DNA of 11,799 nt from Ruminococcus sp. CAG:403 (GCA_000437255.1 FR899103.1:89944-101742), one strand, 5' to 3'; counted from the stretch's first letter, positions 1 to 6,898 are shown. Program-made: numbers and translations. The notes: generated by a model not told the origin, from the sequence alone.

Positions 1-203
1 GGTGTGCCGCCTGCCATAGCAACGCCCATCTTGACTGCTTCTACGATTTTATCAATGTTCATGTGACCCGGAACAATTTCGTTGTAGGAAGAAACGATTC
101 CAACGAGCGGACGTTCCATTTCTTCTTTGGTCATTCCCAAGGCATTAAAAAGAGAGCGCTGCGGTGCCTTATCGACACCATCACAATAAAAATTACAACC
201 CAT
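1..203 (-). CDS. ilvD: Dihydroxy-acid dehydratase, N-terminal part (cut by window edge)
   Basis: IlvD dehydrates 2,3-dihydroxy-3-methylvalerate and 2,3-dihydroxyisovalerate to the 2-oxo acids that precede isoleucine and valine. It is a cytoplasmic iron-sulfur enzyme. Only the first 67 codons or so are present. The translation starts MGCNFYCDGVDKAPQRSLF, continues with ERPLVGIVSSYNEIVPGHMN, and reaches VKMGVAMAGGTP at the edge. The APxRSLF, SYNEIVPGH and AGGTP motifs are typical of the IlvD/Edd N-terminus. The ATG at 203 is preceded by AGAGGT about 8 nt upstream. The gene follows ilvC on the same strand after a 179-bp gap containing a hairpin, so it is probably the last or a late gene of the ilvBNCD unit. 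The Fe-S cysteines and the C-terminus lie outside the window, so integrity cannot be judged. Confidence 0.93.
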   Translation of the reverse strand, partial: MGCNFYCDGVDKAPQRSLFNALGMTKEEMERPLVGIVSSYNEIVPGHMNIDKIVEAVKMGVAMAGGT

Positions 204-279
204 TGTTAGATACCTCTTTTTTTCGTGTTTGGATTCGATTGGATGGAATCCGCCAGTGCCGGATTCTCCAAAAATGCAA

Positions 280-313
280 ACTGCTTTCCTGACGTGTAAA
301 TCAGGAAAGCAGT
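280..313 (-). terminator. Strong hairpin between ilvC and ilvD, possible partial terminator
   Basis: A perfect 13-bp inverted repeat (ACTGCTTTCCTGA with TCAGGAAAGCAGT) encloses an 8-nt loop. Read on the minus strand, the stem is followed by TTTGCATTTTT, a broken T-tract. This suits a leaky terminator or an mRNA-stabilising or processing hairpin that would lower ilvD expression relative to ilvC. No convincing separate ilvD promoter is visible, so complete termination here is doubtful. A second, shorter inverted repeat (TCCGATT with AATCGGA, 327-349) and another at 246-266 (GAATCCG with CGGATTC) make the whole 179-bp gap structured. Confidence 0.45.
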
Positions 314-382
314 AAAGCACGTACAGTCCGATTACAAGTTACAATCGGAGAATCGTATGAAATTGTATCAGAACGATCAGAA

Positions 383-1417
383 TTAGTTGTTGATCAGCTT
401 GTCTTCGCCGTTCCAGCTGTACAGCTTCCGGATCTCTTCGCCAACCTTTTCGGACGGATGTTCTGCTGCCAGTTTCCGCATTGCACGGAAGTGTGCCTGA
501 CCGCCTGCTTCGGACATATCCAGCAGGAATTCCTTTGCGAAAGAACCATCCTGGATGTTCTTCAGGATCTGCTTCATGGTCTTCTTGGTTTCTTCGGTTA
601 CCAGCTTCGGACCAGTGATATAGTCACCGTATTCAGCGGTGTTGGAGATGGAGTAACGCATGCCAGCAAAACCGCTTTGATAGATCAGGTCAACGATCAG
701 CTTCATTTCGTGAATGCACTCGAAGTATGCATTTCTCGGGTCATAACCAGCTTCACACAGTGTTTCGAAACCAGCCTGCATCAAAGCGCAAACGCCACCG
801 CACAGAACAGCCTGTTCACCGAACAGGTCGGTTTCTGTTTCGGTACGGAATGTGGTTTCCAGAACGCCAGCTCTTGCGCCGCCGATTGCCAGACCGTAAG
901 CCAGAGCCAGATCCTTTGCCTTACCGGTTGCATCCTGCTGTACAGCAACCAGACACGGAACGCCCTTGCCAGCCTGATATTCGCTTCTTACTGTGTGACC
1001 CGGGCCCTTCGGTGCGATCATGGTAACGTCAACATCAGCCGGCGGAACGATCTGACCGAAGTGAATTGCAAAGCCGTGTGCAAACATCAGCATGTTGCCA
1101 GCTTCCAGGTTCGGTGCGATATCCTTCTTATACATAGCAGCCTGCTTTTCATCATTGATCAGGATCATGATGATGTCTGCCTGCTTAGCAGCTTCTGCGG
1201 CAGTAAATACTTCAAAGCCCTGTGCTTCTGCTTTTGCCCAGGATTTGCTGCCTTCATACAGACCAATAATAACTCTAGCGTTATCGCCCAGAGATTCTTT
1301 TGCATTCAATGCATGTGCATGACCCTGGCTGCCATAACCAATTACAGCAATGGTCTTGCCATACAGCAGAGAGAGATCACAGTCTTCCTGATAAAAAACC
1401 TTAGCTACGTGTTCCAT
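383..1417 (-). CDS. ilvC: Ketol-acid reductoisomerase (NADP-type, class I)
   Basis: IlvC isomerises and reduces 2-acetolactate or 2-aceto-2-hydroxybutyrate to the dihydroxy acids of valine and isoleucine synthesis, using NAD(P)H and magnesium in the cytoplasm. The 344-residue length fits the short class I family. The Rossmann glycine motif GYGSQGHAHALN is at residues 27-38. FAHGF, APKGPGHTVR, the metal-binding region ETETDLFGEQAVLCGG and the C-terminal knotted-domain signature NTAEYGDY all follow in order. The ATG at 1417 has AAAGGAG about 8 nt upstream. The gene lies 89 bp after ilvN and before ilvD on the same strand, in pathway order. No frameshift or missing motif is seen. Cofactor preference is not assigned, because the loop after the second beta strand (LYEGSKSW) was not modelled. 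Confidence 0.97.
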   Translation of the reverse strand: MEHVAKVFYQEDCDLSLLYGKTIAVIGYGSQGHAHALNAKESLGDNARVIIGLYEGSKSWAKAEAQGFEVFTAAEAAKQADIIMILINDEKQAAMYKKDIAPNLEAGNMLMFAHGFAIHFGQIVPPADVDVTMIAPKGPGHTVRSEYQAGKGVPCLVAVQQDATGKAKDLALAYGLAIGGARAGVLETTFRTETETDLFGEQAVLCGGVCALMQAGFETLCEAGYDPRNAYFECIHEMKLIVDLIYQSGFAGMRYSISNTAEYGDYITGPKLVTEETKKTMKQILKNIQDGSFAKEFLLDMSEAGGQAHFRAMRKLAAEHPSEKVGEEIRKLYSWNGEDKLINN

Positions 1418-1456
1418 GATAGAAAACTCCTTTTACAAATAGAATAATTAGGACGA

Positions 1457-1484
1457 ATACTTACCCGTTGCTTCGGGCAAATAC
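1457..1484 (-). other. Intercistronic hairpin between ilvN and ilvC
   Basis: In the minus-strand transcript, 11 consecutive positions can pair around the loop AAGCAA: 8 Watson-Crick pairs, including four G-C pairs next to the loop, plus three G-U wobbles. The same stretch read on the plus strand would have mismatches at the wobble positions, so the fold belongs to the ilv mRNA. No T-tract follows, so it is unlikely to be a terminator. It may mark a processing or stability site between ilvN and ilvC. Confidence 0.4.
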
Positions 1485-1506
1485 AAATGAAATTGGGAAG
1501 CTGCCG

Positions 1507-1998
1507 TCAGTCCTTCAGACAGCCGCTGCCTCTTTCAAGAGCGACAAGGCCGGTACGGCACATTTCTAAAATGCCGTATGGCTTTACCAACTCAATAAAA
1601 GCATTGATTTTGTTGCTGTCTCCCCGAATTTCGATGCTCAAAGCATCAGGAGAATAGTCTGCAATTTTTGCACGGAAGATGTCTACGACAGACATAATAT
1701 CCTGCCGTTCCTCCGGAACGTTGCGAACCTTAATCAGCAGCAATTCCCGGATAACAGTTTCTTCTCCCAGAACCTGTACTTTTTTTACATCGTACATCTT
1801 TTCCAGCTGCTTGACAATCTGGCTGCAAATCGCCTTATCGCCGTGCAGGGAAATGGTAATTCGAGAGAATTCCGGAGATTCTGTTTCTCCGACTGTGAGG
1901 GAATCGATATTAAATCCACGCCGTGTAAACATGCCGGTTACACGGGACAGAACACCAGCGTGGTTGGAAACCAAAATGGCAATGATGAACTTTTCCAT
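1507..1998 (-). CDS. ilvN: Acetolactate synthase small (regulatory) subunit
   Basis: This is the regulatory subunit that activates the IlvB catalytic subunit and usually carries valine feedback inhibition. The protein has 163 residues, normal for the family. An N-terminal ACT domain spans roughly residues 4-75 and carries the NHAGVLSRVTGMFTRRGFNI effector-loop signature near residues 12-31. The second domain includes ELLLIKVR and the C-terminal GILEMCRTGLVALERG. The ATG at 1998 lies 16 bp after the ilvB stop, and its AAAGGAGT binding site overlaps the end of ilvB, so translation is probably coupled to ilvB. The name ilvN or ilvH is a matter of convention; the next-to-ilvB position does not distinguish them. 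Valine sensitivity is expected from the family but not shown. Confidence 0.95.
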   Translation of the reverse strand: MEKFIIAILVSNHAGVLSRVTGMFTRRGFNIDSLTVGETESPEFSRITISLHGDKAICSQIVKQLEKMYDVKKVQVLGEETVIRELLLIKVRNVPEERQDIMSVVDIFRAKIADYSPDALSIEIRGDSNKINAFIELVKPYGILEMCRTGLVALERGSGCLKD

Positions 1999-2014
1999 TG
2001 CATGTACTCCTTTC

Positions 2015-3685
2015 TTACAGGCTTGCCGGATCTACGATGATATCATCAATGCATCCGCCTGGCGGCAGCATCGGTAAAACAAACGCATCACAGTCGATGG
2101 CACAATCAATCAGAACCGGGCCGTCTATTGCAGCAGCCTGCTGGAGGACTTCTTTCAGTTCCGGCAGGGATGCGGCACGCAGACCAGGCAATCCAAATGC
2201 TTCTGCCAGTTTCACAAAATCGGTTTTCCGATTCAGCGTGGTGTTGGAATAATGCTTCTGGAAGAATAATGTCTGCCACTGCCGAACCATGCCCAGTACA
2301 CCATTGTTCATAATGAAGATGACAACAGGCGTCTGGTTGGAAACTGCGGTTGCCAGTTCGTTTAAGTTCATGCCAAAGCTGCCATCGCCGGTAATCAGAA
2401 CTGTTTTGGTTCCAGTTCCGGTTGCAGCACCGATGGCTGCGCCTAAGCCAAAGCCCATGGTGCCCAATCCACCGCTGGAAATAAAGGTGCGGGGACGGGA
2501 GAAGGGGTAACGCTGTGCTGCCCACATCTGGTGCTGGCCAACGTCCGTTGCCAGAATAATGGAATCACCGTATGCTTCATGAATGGCATCGATTGCGGTA
2601 AACGGTGTTAAGGTATCATCCTGTGCTTCCAGCTTTGCGGTGTATGCCTTGAGTTCTTCAATACGAGCCATCCATTCCGGATGTTGTTGCTGCTGTACCT
2701 TCTGACACAGCTTGGACAGGATTTCCTTCATGGAACCGGTGAGTCCAAGATCAGCCGGAATGTTTTTATGCAGTTCGGAAGCATCAATATCAATGTGAAT
2801 GATTTTGGCATTGCGGGCATATTTTTGGGTGTTGCCGGTGCCACGATCGCTGAACCGGCAGCCGGCAGTAATAATCAGGTCAGCTTCATTCTGAGAGATG
2901 GAAGAAGCATAATGTCCGTGCATGCCTTCCATGCCCAGGAAACGAGGGTTGGAATTCGGAACAGCGGATAAGCCCATCATGGTGCATCCAATCGGTGCGT
3001 CGATCTTGTCAGCCAGTGCTTCTACTTCTGCGCCTGCATCATCGGTAATGGCACCGCCGCCAATGTAAAGATACGGACGCTTGGCAGCTTCAATCATAGC
3101 AGCTGCTTCATCCAGTAGAGATTCCTCTACAGGTGGAACCGGATTCGGTTCTACGACCGGAGCCGGTGTATATTCATACATGGCATTCTGTACATCTTTT
3201 GGAATGTCTACCAAAACCGGGCCCGGACGACCGGACTTTGCAATCTGGAAGGCAGTTCGAACGGTGTCTGCCAGGTCTTCAATACACTTTACGAAGAAAT
3301 TATGCTTGGTGATCGGCATGGTTATGCCGGTGATGTCTACTTCCTGGAAGCTGTCTCGTCCGATCAGAGAGTTCGGAACGTTTCCCGTGATGGCAACCAT
3401 TGGAATGGAATCCAGGTAAGCGGTTGCAATACCGGTAACCAGATTGGTTGCACCAGGGCCGGAGGTTGCCAGTACAACGCCGACTTTTCCGGTTGCACGT
3501 GCGTATCCGTCCGCTGCATGAGCAGCGCCCTGTTCATGTGCCGTGATCACATGCTGGATGCGATCACTTGCTAGATAAAGTGCATCATAAATATCGATGA
3601 CCTGTCCGCCGGGATAACCAAAAATGGTTTTCGTTCCCTGTTCGATCAGAGTTTCAACTAAAATTTGTGCGCCTTTTAATTTCAT
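2015..3685 (-). CDS. ilvB: Acetolactate synthase large (catalytic) subunit
   Basis: IlvB is the thiamine-diphosphate enzyme that condenses pyruvate with pyruvate or 2-oxobutyrate, the first common step of valine, leucine and isoleucine synthesis. The protein has 556 residues. The glycine-rich FGYPGG motif at residues 22-27 and the catalytic glutamate E51 in AHEQGAAHAADGYAR lie in the pyrimidine-binding domain. ATSGPGATNLVTG and the RPGPVLVDIPKDVQ region follow. The ThDP motif runs from GDG at residues 433-435 to NN at 460-461. The spacing between GDG and NN is the usual one, and the length is normal, so the anabolic IlvB rather than a catabolic AlsS is favoured. The adjacent ilvN supports this. 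The start at 3685 follows GAAGGGTG. The gene is first in ilvB-ilvN-ilvC-ilvD and is preceded by a roughly 350-nt leader. Confidence 0.97.
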   Translation of the reverse strand: MKLKGAQILVETLIEQGTKTIFGYPGGQVIDIYDALYLASDRIQHVITAHEQGAAHAADGYARATGKVGVVLATSGPGATNLVTGIATAYLDSIPMVAITGNVPNSLIGRDSFQEVDITGITMPITKHNFFVKCIEDLADTVRTAFQIAKSGRPGPVLVDIPKDVQNAMYEYTPAPVVEPNPVPPVEESLLDEAAAMIEAAKRPYLYIGGGAITDDAGAEVEALADKIDAPIGCTMMGLSAVPNSNPRFLGMEGMHGHYASSISQNEADLIITAGCRFSDRGTGNTQKYARNAKIIHIDIDASELHKNIPADLGLTGSMKEILSKLCQKVQQQQHPEWMARIEELKAYTAKLEAQDDTLTPFTAIDAIHEAYGDSIILATDVGQHQMWAAQRYPFSRPRTFISSGGLGTMGFGLGAAIGAATGTGTKTVLITGDGSFGMNLNELATAVSNQTPVVIFIMNNGVLGMVRQWQTLFFQKHYSNTTLNRKTDFVKLAEAFGLPGLRAASLPELKEVLQQAAAIDGPVLIDCAIDCDAFVLPMLPPGGCIDDIIVDPASL

Positions 3686-3780
3686 GGATGTTCACCCTTC
3701 TACTAAATGATGTTATAGATCAAATTAAAATCAATTATATAATTATAAAATGAGATAGCAGTATATGTTTTTGTTTCTGC

Positions 3781-3813
3781 AAAAAAAGACCCCCGGTCTG
3801 CTTTTACCGTGGG
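3781..3813 (-). terminator. Intrinsic terminator in the ilvB leader
   Basis: On the minus strand CCCACGGT pairs with ACCGGGGG over 8 positions with one A-G mismatch and an 8-nt loop, followed by TCTTTTTTT. A nested alternative, AGACC-GGG-GGTCT, runs directly into the T-run. It lies inside the ilvB leader, about 100 bp before the gene and after a small ORF, so it is expected to attenuate the operon rather than end an upstream gene. Confidence 0.72.
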
Positions 3814-3936
3814 CTGCCGTGCTATTTGCAAGTCTTTGCATGGTGGATGCGCAAATTACCTGCATGAGCAGAAATCCGGTTAAACAGACAGAACCTGTAC
3901 GCCTCGGATCTGTGTGACTCGAGGGGTATTCCGGAT
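3781..3936 (-). promoter_or_regulatory. Candidate ribosome-mediated attenuator of ilvBNCD
   Basis: Three mutually exclusive pairings can be drawn on the minus-strand RNA. Helix 1:2 pairs ATCCGG inside the leader ORF (3936-3931) with CCGGAT just after its stop codon (3879-3874). Helix 2:3 pairs CTGTTTAACCG over the stop codon (3887-3877) with CGGTAAAAGCAG (3809-3798), giving 10 pairs with one mismatch and one bulge. Helix 3:4 is the terminator. A ribosome held at the Leu or Ile codons upstream of helix 1 would free strand 2 for antitermination. The pairings are visible in the sequence; the mechanism is inferred. The strand 2:3 helix is imperfect and could be fortuitous. No T-box motif is present in this leader. 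Confidence 0.45.
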
Positions 3937-3990
3937 GATAAAAATCTGATCCTTTCTCAGAAGGTTTGCAGGAAACAAGTTGGTATACAT
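3880..3990 (-). CDS. Putative 36-residue leader peptide of the ilvB operon
   Basis: A short ORF starts with ATG at 3990 behind a perfect AGGAGG (4004-3999) with an ideal 8-nt spacing. It begins about 43 nt into the predicted ilvB transcript. It encodes MYTNLFPANLL, then a QIFIIR segment, and ends QIRGVQVLSV before TAA. Twelve of 36 residues are Leu, Ile or Val, with clusters at residues 10-11, 16-19 and 31-36. It has no signal peptide or recognisable domain. A terminator follows about 70 nt after the stop. The context fits a regulatory leader peptide sensing branched-chain aminoacyl-tRNA supply. It lacks the long uninterrupted Val/Ile/Leu runs of enterobacterial ilv leaders, so which codons would matter is unclear. 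Translation is well supported by the binding site; the regulatory role is inferred. Confidence 0.6.
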   Translation of the reverse strand: MYTNLFPANLLRKDQIFIIRNTPRVTQIRGVQVLSV

Positions 3991-4039
3991 GATTGGATCC
4001 TCCTGGCGTTGAGAGCCTTACAAAAACATCTTACGTACC

Positions 4040-4068
4040 AGTATACCACCGAAAATCCGATCGTGCAA
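4040..4068 (-). promoter_or_regulatory. Sigma-A promoter of the ilvBNCD operon
   Basis: On the minus strand TTGCAC (4068-4063) and TATACT (4045-4040) are separated by exactly 17 bp. The predicted start is near 4033, giving a leader of about 350 nt before ilvB. It faces away from the leuA promoter; about 150 bp of AT-rich DNA lies between the two -35 boxes. Confidence 0.78.
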
Positions 4069-4217
4069 GTATTTCTTTTTTGTTTTTACATTTTGTACAT
4101 GTTTTCTATTCAAATCAATCGGCTCTTTATGCGTTTTTTCAAATTTTGGAATCAAAACACAGGAGAAAACGCAGAAAAAAGAACCCGAAAAAAAGAAAGA
4201 AAATCTGAAAAAACTAC

Positions 4218-4246
4218 TTGACAAATGAAGTGAAATCGGGTAAAAT
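4218..4246 (+). promoter_or_regulatory. Sigma-A promoter of leuA
   Basis: TTGACA (4218-4223) and TAAAAT (4241-4246) have a 17-bp spacer, so transcription should begin near 4253. The 60 bp upstream is a purine-rich, A-tract-rich stretch that may act as an UP element. The first transcribed bases can form a 7-bp hairpin, CAGCAAG-TTG-CTTGCTG (4255-4271), before the T-box proper. Confidence 0.8.
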
Positions 4247-4299
4247 AAAGAAAACAGCAAGTTGCTTGCTGGTGAAATGCAAATGGCACAGAAGGGAAA

Positions 4300-4561
4300 A
4301 AAGATGCTTTGCCGGCAATTCAGAGAGCCGTCGGTTGGTGAAAGACGGTATCCGCAAAGTAGGATAGCTCATCCCTGAGCCGCAGATTGAACGAATTCAT
4401 AGGAATTTCATTAGATCCTGCCGGGTTTCTCCCGTTACCGAGAAGCACATTGATCCGATGTGACTGAGTGGGCGCTGTTGCGTCAATAAAGAGTGGTACC
4501 ACGGAGTAGCATCTTCGTCTCTTTCTTTGCAGAATGGTTCTGCGAGGAAGGGACTTTTTTT
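4300..4561 (+). promoter_or_regulatory. Leucine T-box leader of leuA (CUC specifier)
   Basis: T-box leaders bind uncharged tRNA and allow readthrough into the gene. The canonical T-box AGAGTGGTACCACGG is at 4490-4504, with the UGGU bulge (4494-4497) able to pair with an NCCA end whose discriminator base is A, as in tRNA-Leu. Stem I begins at CAGAGAG (4321) and has the GGTTGGTGAAA apical element closed by CCGTC and GACGG. In the specifier region the triplet CTC (4368-4370) is followed by A and by TCCCTGAG, the usual arrangement, so it reads leucine tRNA with anticodon GAG. A stem III-like hairpin CACAT/ATGTG lies at 4446-4462. The antiterminator pairs AAAGAG (4488-4493) with CTCTTT (4519-4524) and ACGGAG (4501-4506) with CTTCGT (4513-4518), excluding the terminator. 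The outer ends are approximate. Confidence 0.95.
4517..4561 (+). terminator. Intrinsic terminator of the leuA T-box
   Basis: GTCTCTTTCTTTGCAGAA pairs with TTCTGCGAGGAAGGGAC over 17 base pairs with one bulge and three G-U pairs, closing on a short TGG loop and followed by seven T residues. Its 5' arm overlaps the 3' strand of the antiterminator, as T-box switching requires. Confidence 0.93.
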
Positions 4562-4604
4562 ATGCGCACATGACAGTCTATCATGGAAAGGAGTTTGTTG
4601 ATTT

Positions 4605-6272
4605 ATGAAAAATGTGGAAAAGTATACCAGACAATTTTATCCGGTTTCCAATCCGCCAATGCGCTGGGCACAGAAAAATTATATCGATCATGCGCCGATC
4701 TGGTGCAGCGTAGACTTGCGGGATGGCAATCAGGCACTGATTACACCGATGAGCTTGGAAGAAAAACTGGAGTTCTTTCAATATCTGGTAAAAATTGGAT
4801 TCAAAGAAATTGAAGTGGGTTTTCCGGCTGCTTCTGAGACAGAATATGAATTCTGCCGCACACTGATTGAACAGGATTTGATTCCGGACGATGTTACCAT
4901 TCAGGTTCTGACGCAGGCAAGAGAGCATATCATTGCCAAGACCTTTGAAGCGCTCAAGGGTGTGAAGCATGCCATTGTACATCTGTACAACTCTACTTCT
5001 GTTGCACAACGGGAACAGGTCTTTAAAAAGAGTAAAGAAGAAGTTGTCAACCTTGCTGTATTTGGCGCAAAGCTCTGTAAGGAATATCGGGAAAAGACAT
5101 CCGGTCATTTCCGCTTCGAATATTCTCCGGAAAGCTTTACGGGAACAGAGCCGGAATTTGCATTGGAAATCTGCAATGCTGTCATTGATGTTTGGCAGCC
5201 GACTGCAGAGGATCCGGTGATTATCAATCTGCCGGTAACGGTTTCTCATTCCATGCCGCATGTGTATGCCAATCAGATCGAATACATGAACGATCACCTG
5301 AACCGGAGAGAGCATGTTATTATTTCCCTGCATCCGCATAACGATCGTGGCTGTGCTGTGGCAGATAGCGAATTGGGTCTGCTGGCAGGCGGTGACCGAA
5401 TTGAAGGAACCTTGTTCGGAAACGGAGAACGTACCGGCAATGTCGATATTATCACATTGGCATTGAATATGTACTCCCAGGGTGTGGATCCGGAACTGGA
5501 TTTCTCCAATATGCCGGAACTGGTAGAAGTTTATGAGCGTGTTACACGGATGCATGTATATGAGCGTTCTCCGTATAGTGGACAATTGGTATTTGCTGCC
5601 TTCAGCGGTTCCCATCAGGATGCCATTGCAAAGGGTATGAAATGGCGGGAAGCCAATCAGTGTCCGCATTGGACGGTTCCGTATCTGCCGATTGACCCGA
5701 CCGATGTGGGTCGTGTGTATGAAGCAGATGTCATTCGGATTAACAGCCAGTCCGGTAAGGGCGGCATTGGTTATCTGATGGAAACCAAGTTTGGATATAA
5801 TATTCCGGCAAAAATGCGGGAATCCTTTGGCTATCTGGTAAAGGGCGTGTCTGACCATGCGCACAAGGAATTGCAGCCGGAAGAAGTACTCAAGATCTTT
5901 GAAGAGGCATATGTAAACTTGGAGAAACCGCTGTCTTTGCCGGAAGTACATTATGTACAGTTGGAAGGCGGCATGATTGAAGCGGCTGCCACCATTTCCT
6001 GGAAGGGAAAGACCGAAACGGTACACGCAAAGGGCAATGGCCGTTTGGATGCAGTCAGCAACGCCATCAAGGCTTATACCGATGTGGATTTCACTGTGAT
6101 GACTTACACCGAACATGCATTGGAAGTGCGTTCCAATTCTAAGGCTGTTTCCTATGTAGGCTTGGAAAAAGACGGCACCATGCATTGGGGGGTTGGCGTA
6201 CATTCTGACATCATCAATTCTTCCATTTCTGCACTGGTTAGTGCTTGGAATCGGATGGCAGAACAGAAGTAA
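4605..6272 (+). CDS. leuA: 2-isopropylmalate synthase (long LeuA type)
   Basis: LeuA condenses acetyl-CoA with 2-oxoisovalerate, the committed step of leucine synthesis, in the cytoplasm. The protein has 555 residues, the length of the yeast/actinobacterial-like LeuA group rather than of short homocitrate-synthase-like forms. The HMGL-like TIM barrel carries DLRDGNQAL at residues 37-45, the metal site HPHNDRG at 243-249 and GNGERTGN at 272-279. A linker region with GKGGIGYLMET follows. The last 125 residues or so form the LeuA allosteric dimer domain (LEGGMIEAAATISWKG, GNGRLDAVSNAI), which usually binds leucine for feedback inhibition. ATG at 4605 has AAAGGAG about 11 nt upstream and starts 43 bp after the T-box terminator. 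Control is therefore likely both transcriptional, by tRNA-Leu, and allosteric. It is transcribed away from ilvB. Confidence 0.96.
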   Translation: MKNVEKYTRQFYPVSNPPMRWAQKNYIDHAPIWCSVDLRDGNQALITPMSLEEKLEFFQYLVKIGFKEIEVGFPAASETEYEFCRTLIEQDLIPDDVTIQVLTQAREHIIAKTFEALKGVKHAIVHLYNSTSVAQREQVFKKSKEEVVNLAVFGAKLCKEYREKTSGHFRFEYSPESFTGTEPEFALEICNAVIDVWQPTAEDPVIINLPVTVSHSMPHVYANQIEYMNDHLNRREHVIISLHPHNDRGCAVADSELGLLAGGDRIEGTLFGNGERTGNVDIITLALNMYSQGVDPELDFSNMPELVEVYERVTRMHVYERSPYSGQLVFAAFSGSHQDAIAKGMKWREANQCPHWTVPYLPIDPTDVGRVYEADVIRINSQSGKGGIGYLMETKFGYNIPAKMRESFGYLVKGVSDHAHKELQPEEVLKIFEEAYVNLEKPLSLPEVHYVQLEGGMIEAAATISWKGKTETVHAKGNGRLDAVSNAIKAYTDVDFTVMTYTEHALEVRSNSKAVSYVGLEKDGTMHWGVGVHSDIINSSISALVSAWNRMAEQK

Positions 6273-6305
6273 ACATTCATTCGGTACAAAGAATGGAATG
6301 GTTGA

Positions 6306-6339
6306 GAGCATTTCATTCTTACGGGGACACGCTCTAATA
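6306..6339 (-). repeat. Left copy of a 34-bp inverted repeat pair
   Basis: Read on the minus strand, this segment is TATTAGAGCGTGTCCCCGTA followed by AGAATGAAATGCTC. It matches 7154-7187 (plus strand) at about 27 of 34 positions, and most of the differences are transitions. It sits between the leuA stop and the nitroreductase start. An imperfect CATTCATTC/GAATGGAATG hairpin (6274-6300) precedes it, with no T-tract. It could be one of a family of dispersed repeats or the remnant of a mobile-element end. Confidence 0.6.
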
Positions 6340-6355
6340 GAAGGGATGAAAAAAC

Positions 6356-6898
6356 ATGCAGTTTTTAGATTTGGCAAAAAAACGGTGTTCCGTTCGGGAT
6401 TATACAGGAGAACTGGTAGAACCGGAAAAGGTTTCCTATATTCTGGAGGCTGGACGAGTTGCACCAACTGGTGTCAATGCACAGTCACAGCGTATTTTGG
6501 TGATACAGTCCAAGGAAGGCATGGAAAAGGTTGCAAAGGTAACCGGCATTCCGGAAATTTACCATGCACCTCTGGCAATTCTGGTTTGTGTAGAACCGGA
6601 AAAAAGTTGGGTTCGGAAATATGACGGGCATAACATTGCGGAAATTGATGCAACGATTGTAACCGATCATATGATTCTGGCTGCAACCGAACAAGGGCTT
6701 GGAACACTTTGGATGTGCCGGTTCCGTCCGGAATTGGTACGGGAAGAGTTCCAGCTGCCGGATTCGTATGTTCCGGTCAACCTGCTTTTGGTGGGATATT
6801 CCGCAGAAGGTGCCCAAAAAGCAGCCGATCGGCATGATGCAGAAGCACTGCGGAAACCGCTTTCCGAAACGGTTTCCTACGAAACATTTGCAAAGTAA
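6356..6898 (+). CDS. Small nitroreductase-family flavoprotein
   Basis: This is a putative FMN-dependent, NAD(P)H-using oxidoreductase of the nitroreductase superfamily; the physiological substrate is unknown. The 180-residue protein has the family's N-terminal FMN-phosphate motif KKRCSVRDY (residues 8-16), then EAGRVAPTGVNAQSQR (31-46), corresponding to the APSxxNxQ region. A DATIVTDHMILAATEQGLGT stretch (98-117) covers the central helix and the GLGTxW flavin-binding turn. The length matches short clostridial members, so it does not look truncated. ATG at 6356 is preceded by AGAAGGGA. It lies 83 bp after leuA on the same strand with no clear terminator, so readthrough from leuA is possible. 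No functional link with leucine synthesis is implied. It lies between two inverted copies of a 34-bp repeat. Confidence 0.88.
   Translation: MQFLDLAKKRCSVRDYTGELVEPEKVSYILEAGRVAPTGVNAQSQRILVIQSKEGMEKVAKVTGIPEIYHAPLAILVCVEPEKSWVRKYDGHNIAEIDATIVTDHMILAATEQGLGTLWMCRFRPELVREEFQLPDSYVPVNLLLVGYSAEGAQKAADRHDAEALRKPLSETVSYETFAK

Noticed and set aside
458..1447. A 329-codon open frame on the plus strand, antisense to ilvC
   Set aside because: It has Cys/Phe/Gln-rich composition and no motifs, while the opposite frame is a full ilvC with a good ribosome binding site.
3993..4260. Open frames of 70-80 codons on both strands in the ilvB-leuA intergenic region
   Set aside because: They are low-complexity Lys/Arg or Phe/Ser-rich products of A-tracts, lack ribosome binding sites and cover the two divergent promoters.
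4581..6467. A 628-codon open frame on the minus strand, antisense to leuA
   Set aside because: It is rich in Cys, His, Asn and Phe with no recognisable domain and covers the whole of leuA, whose motifs are complete. It is a by-product of leuA codon usage.
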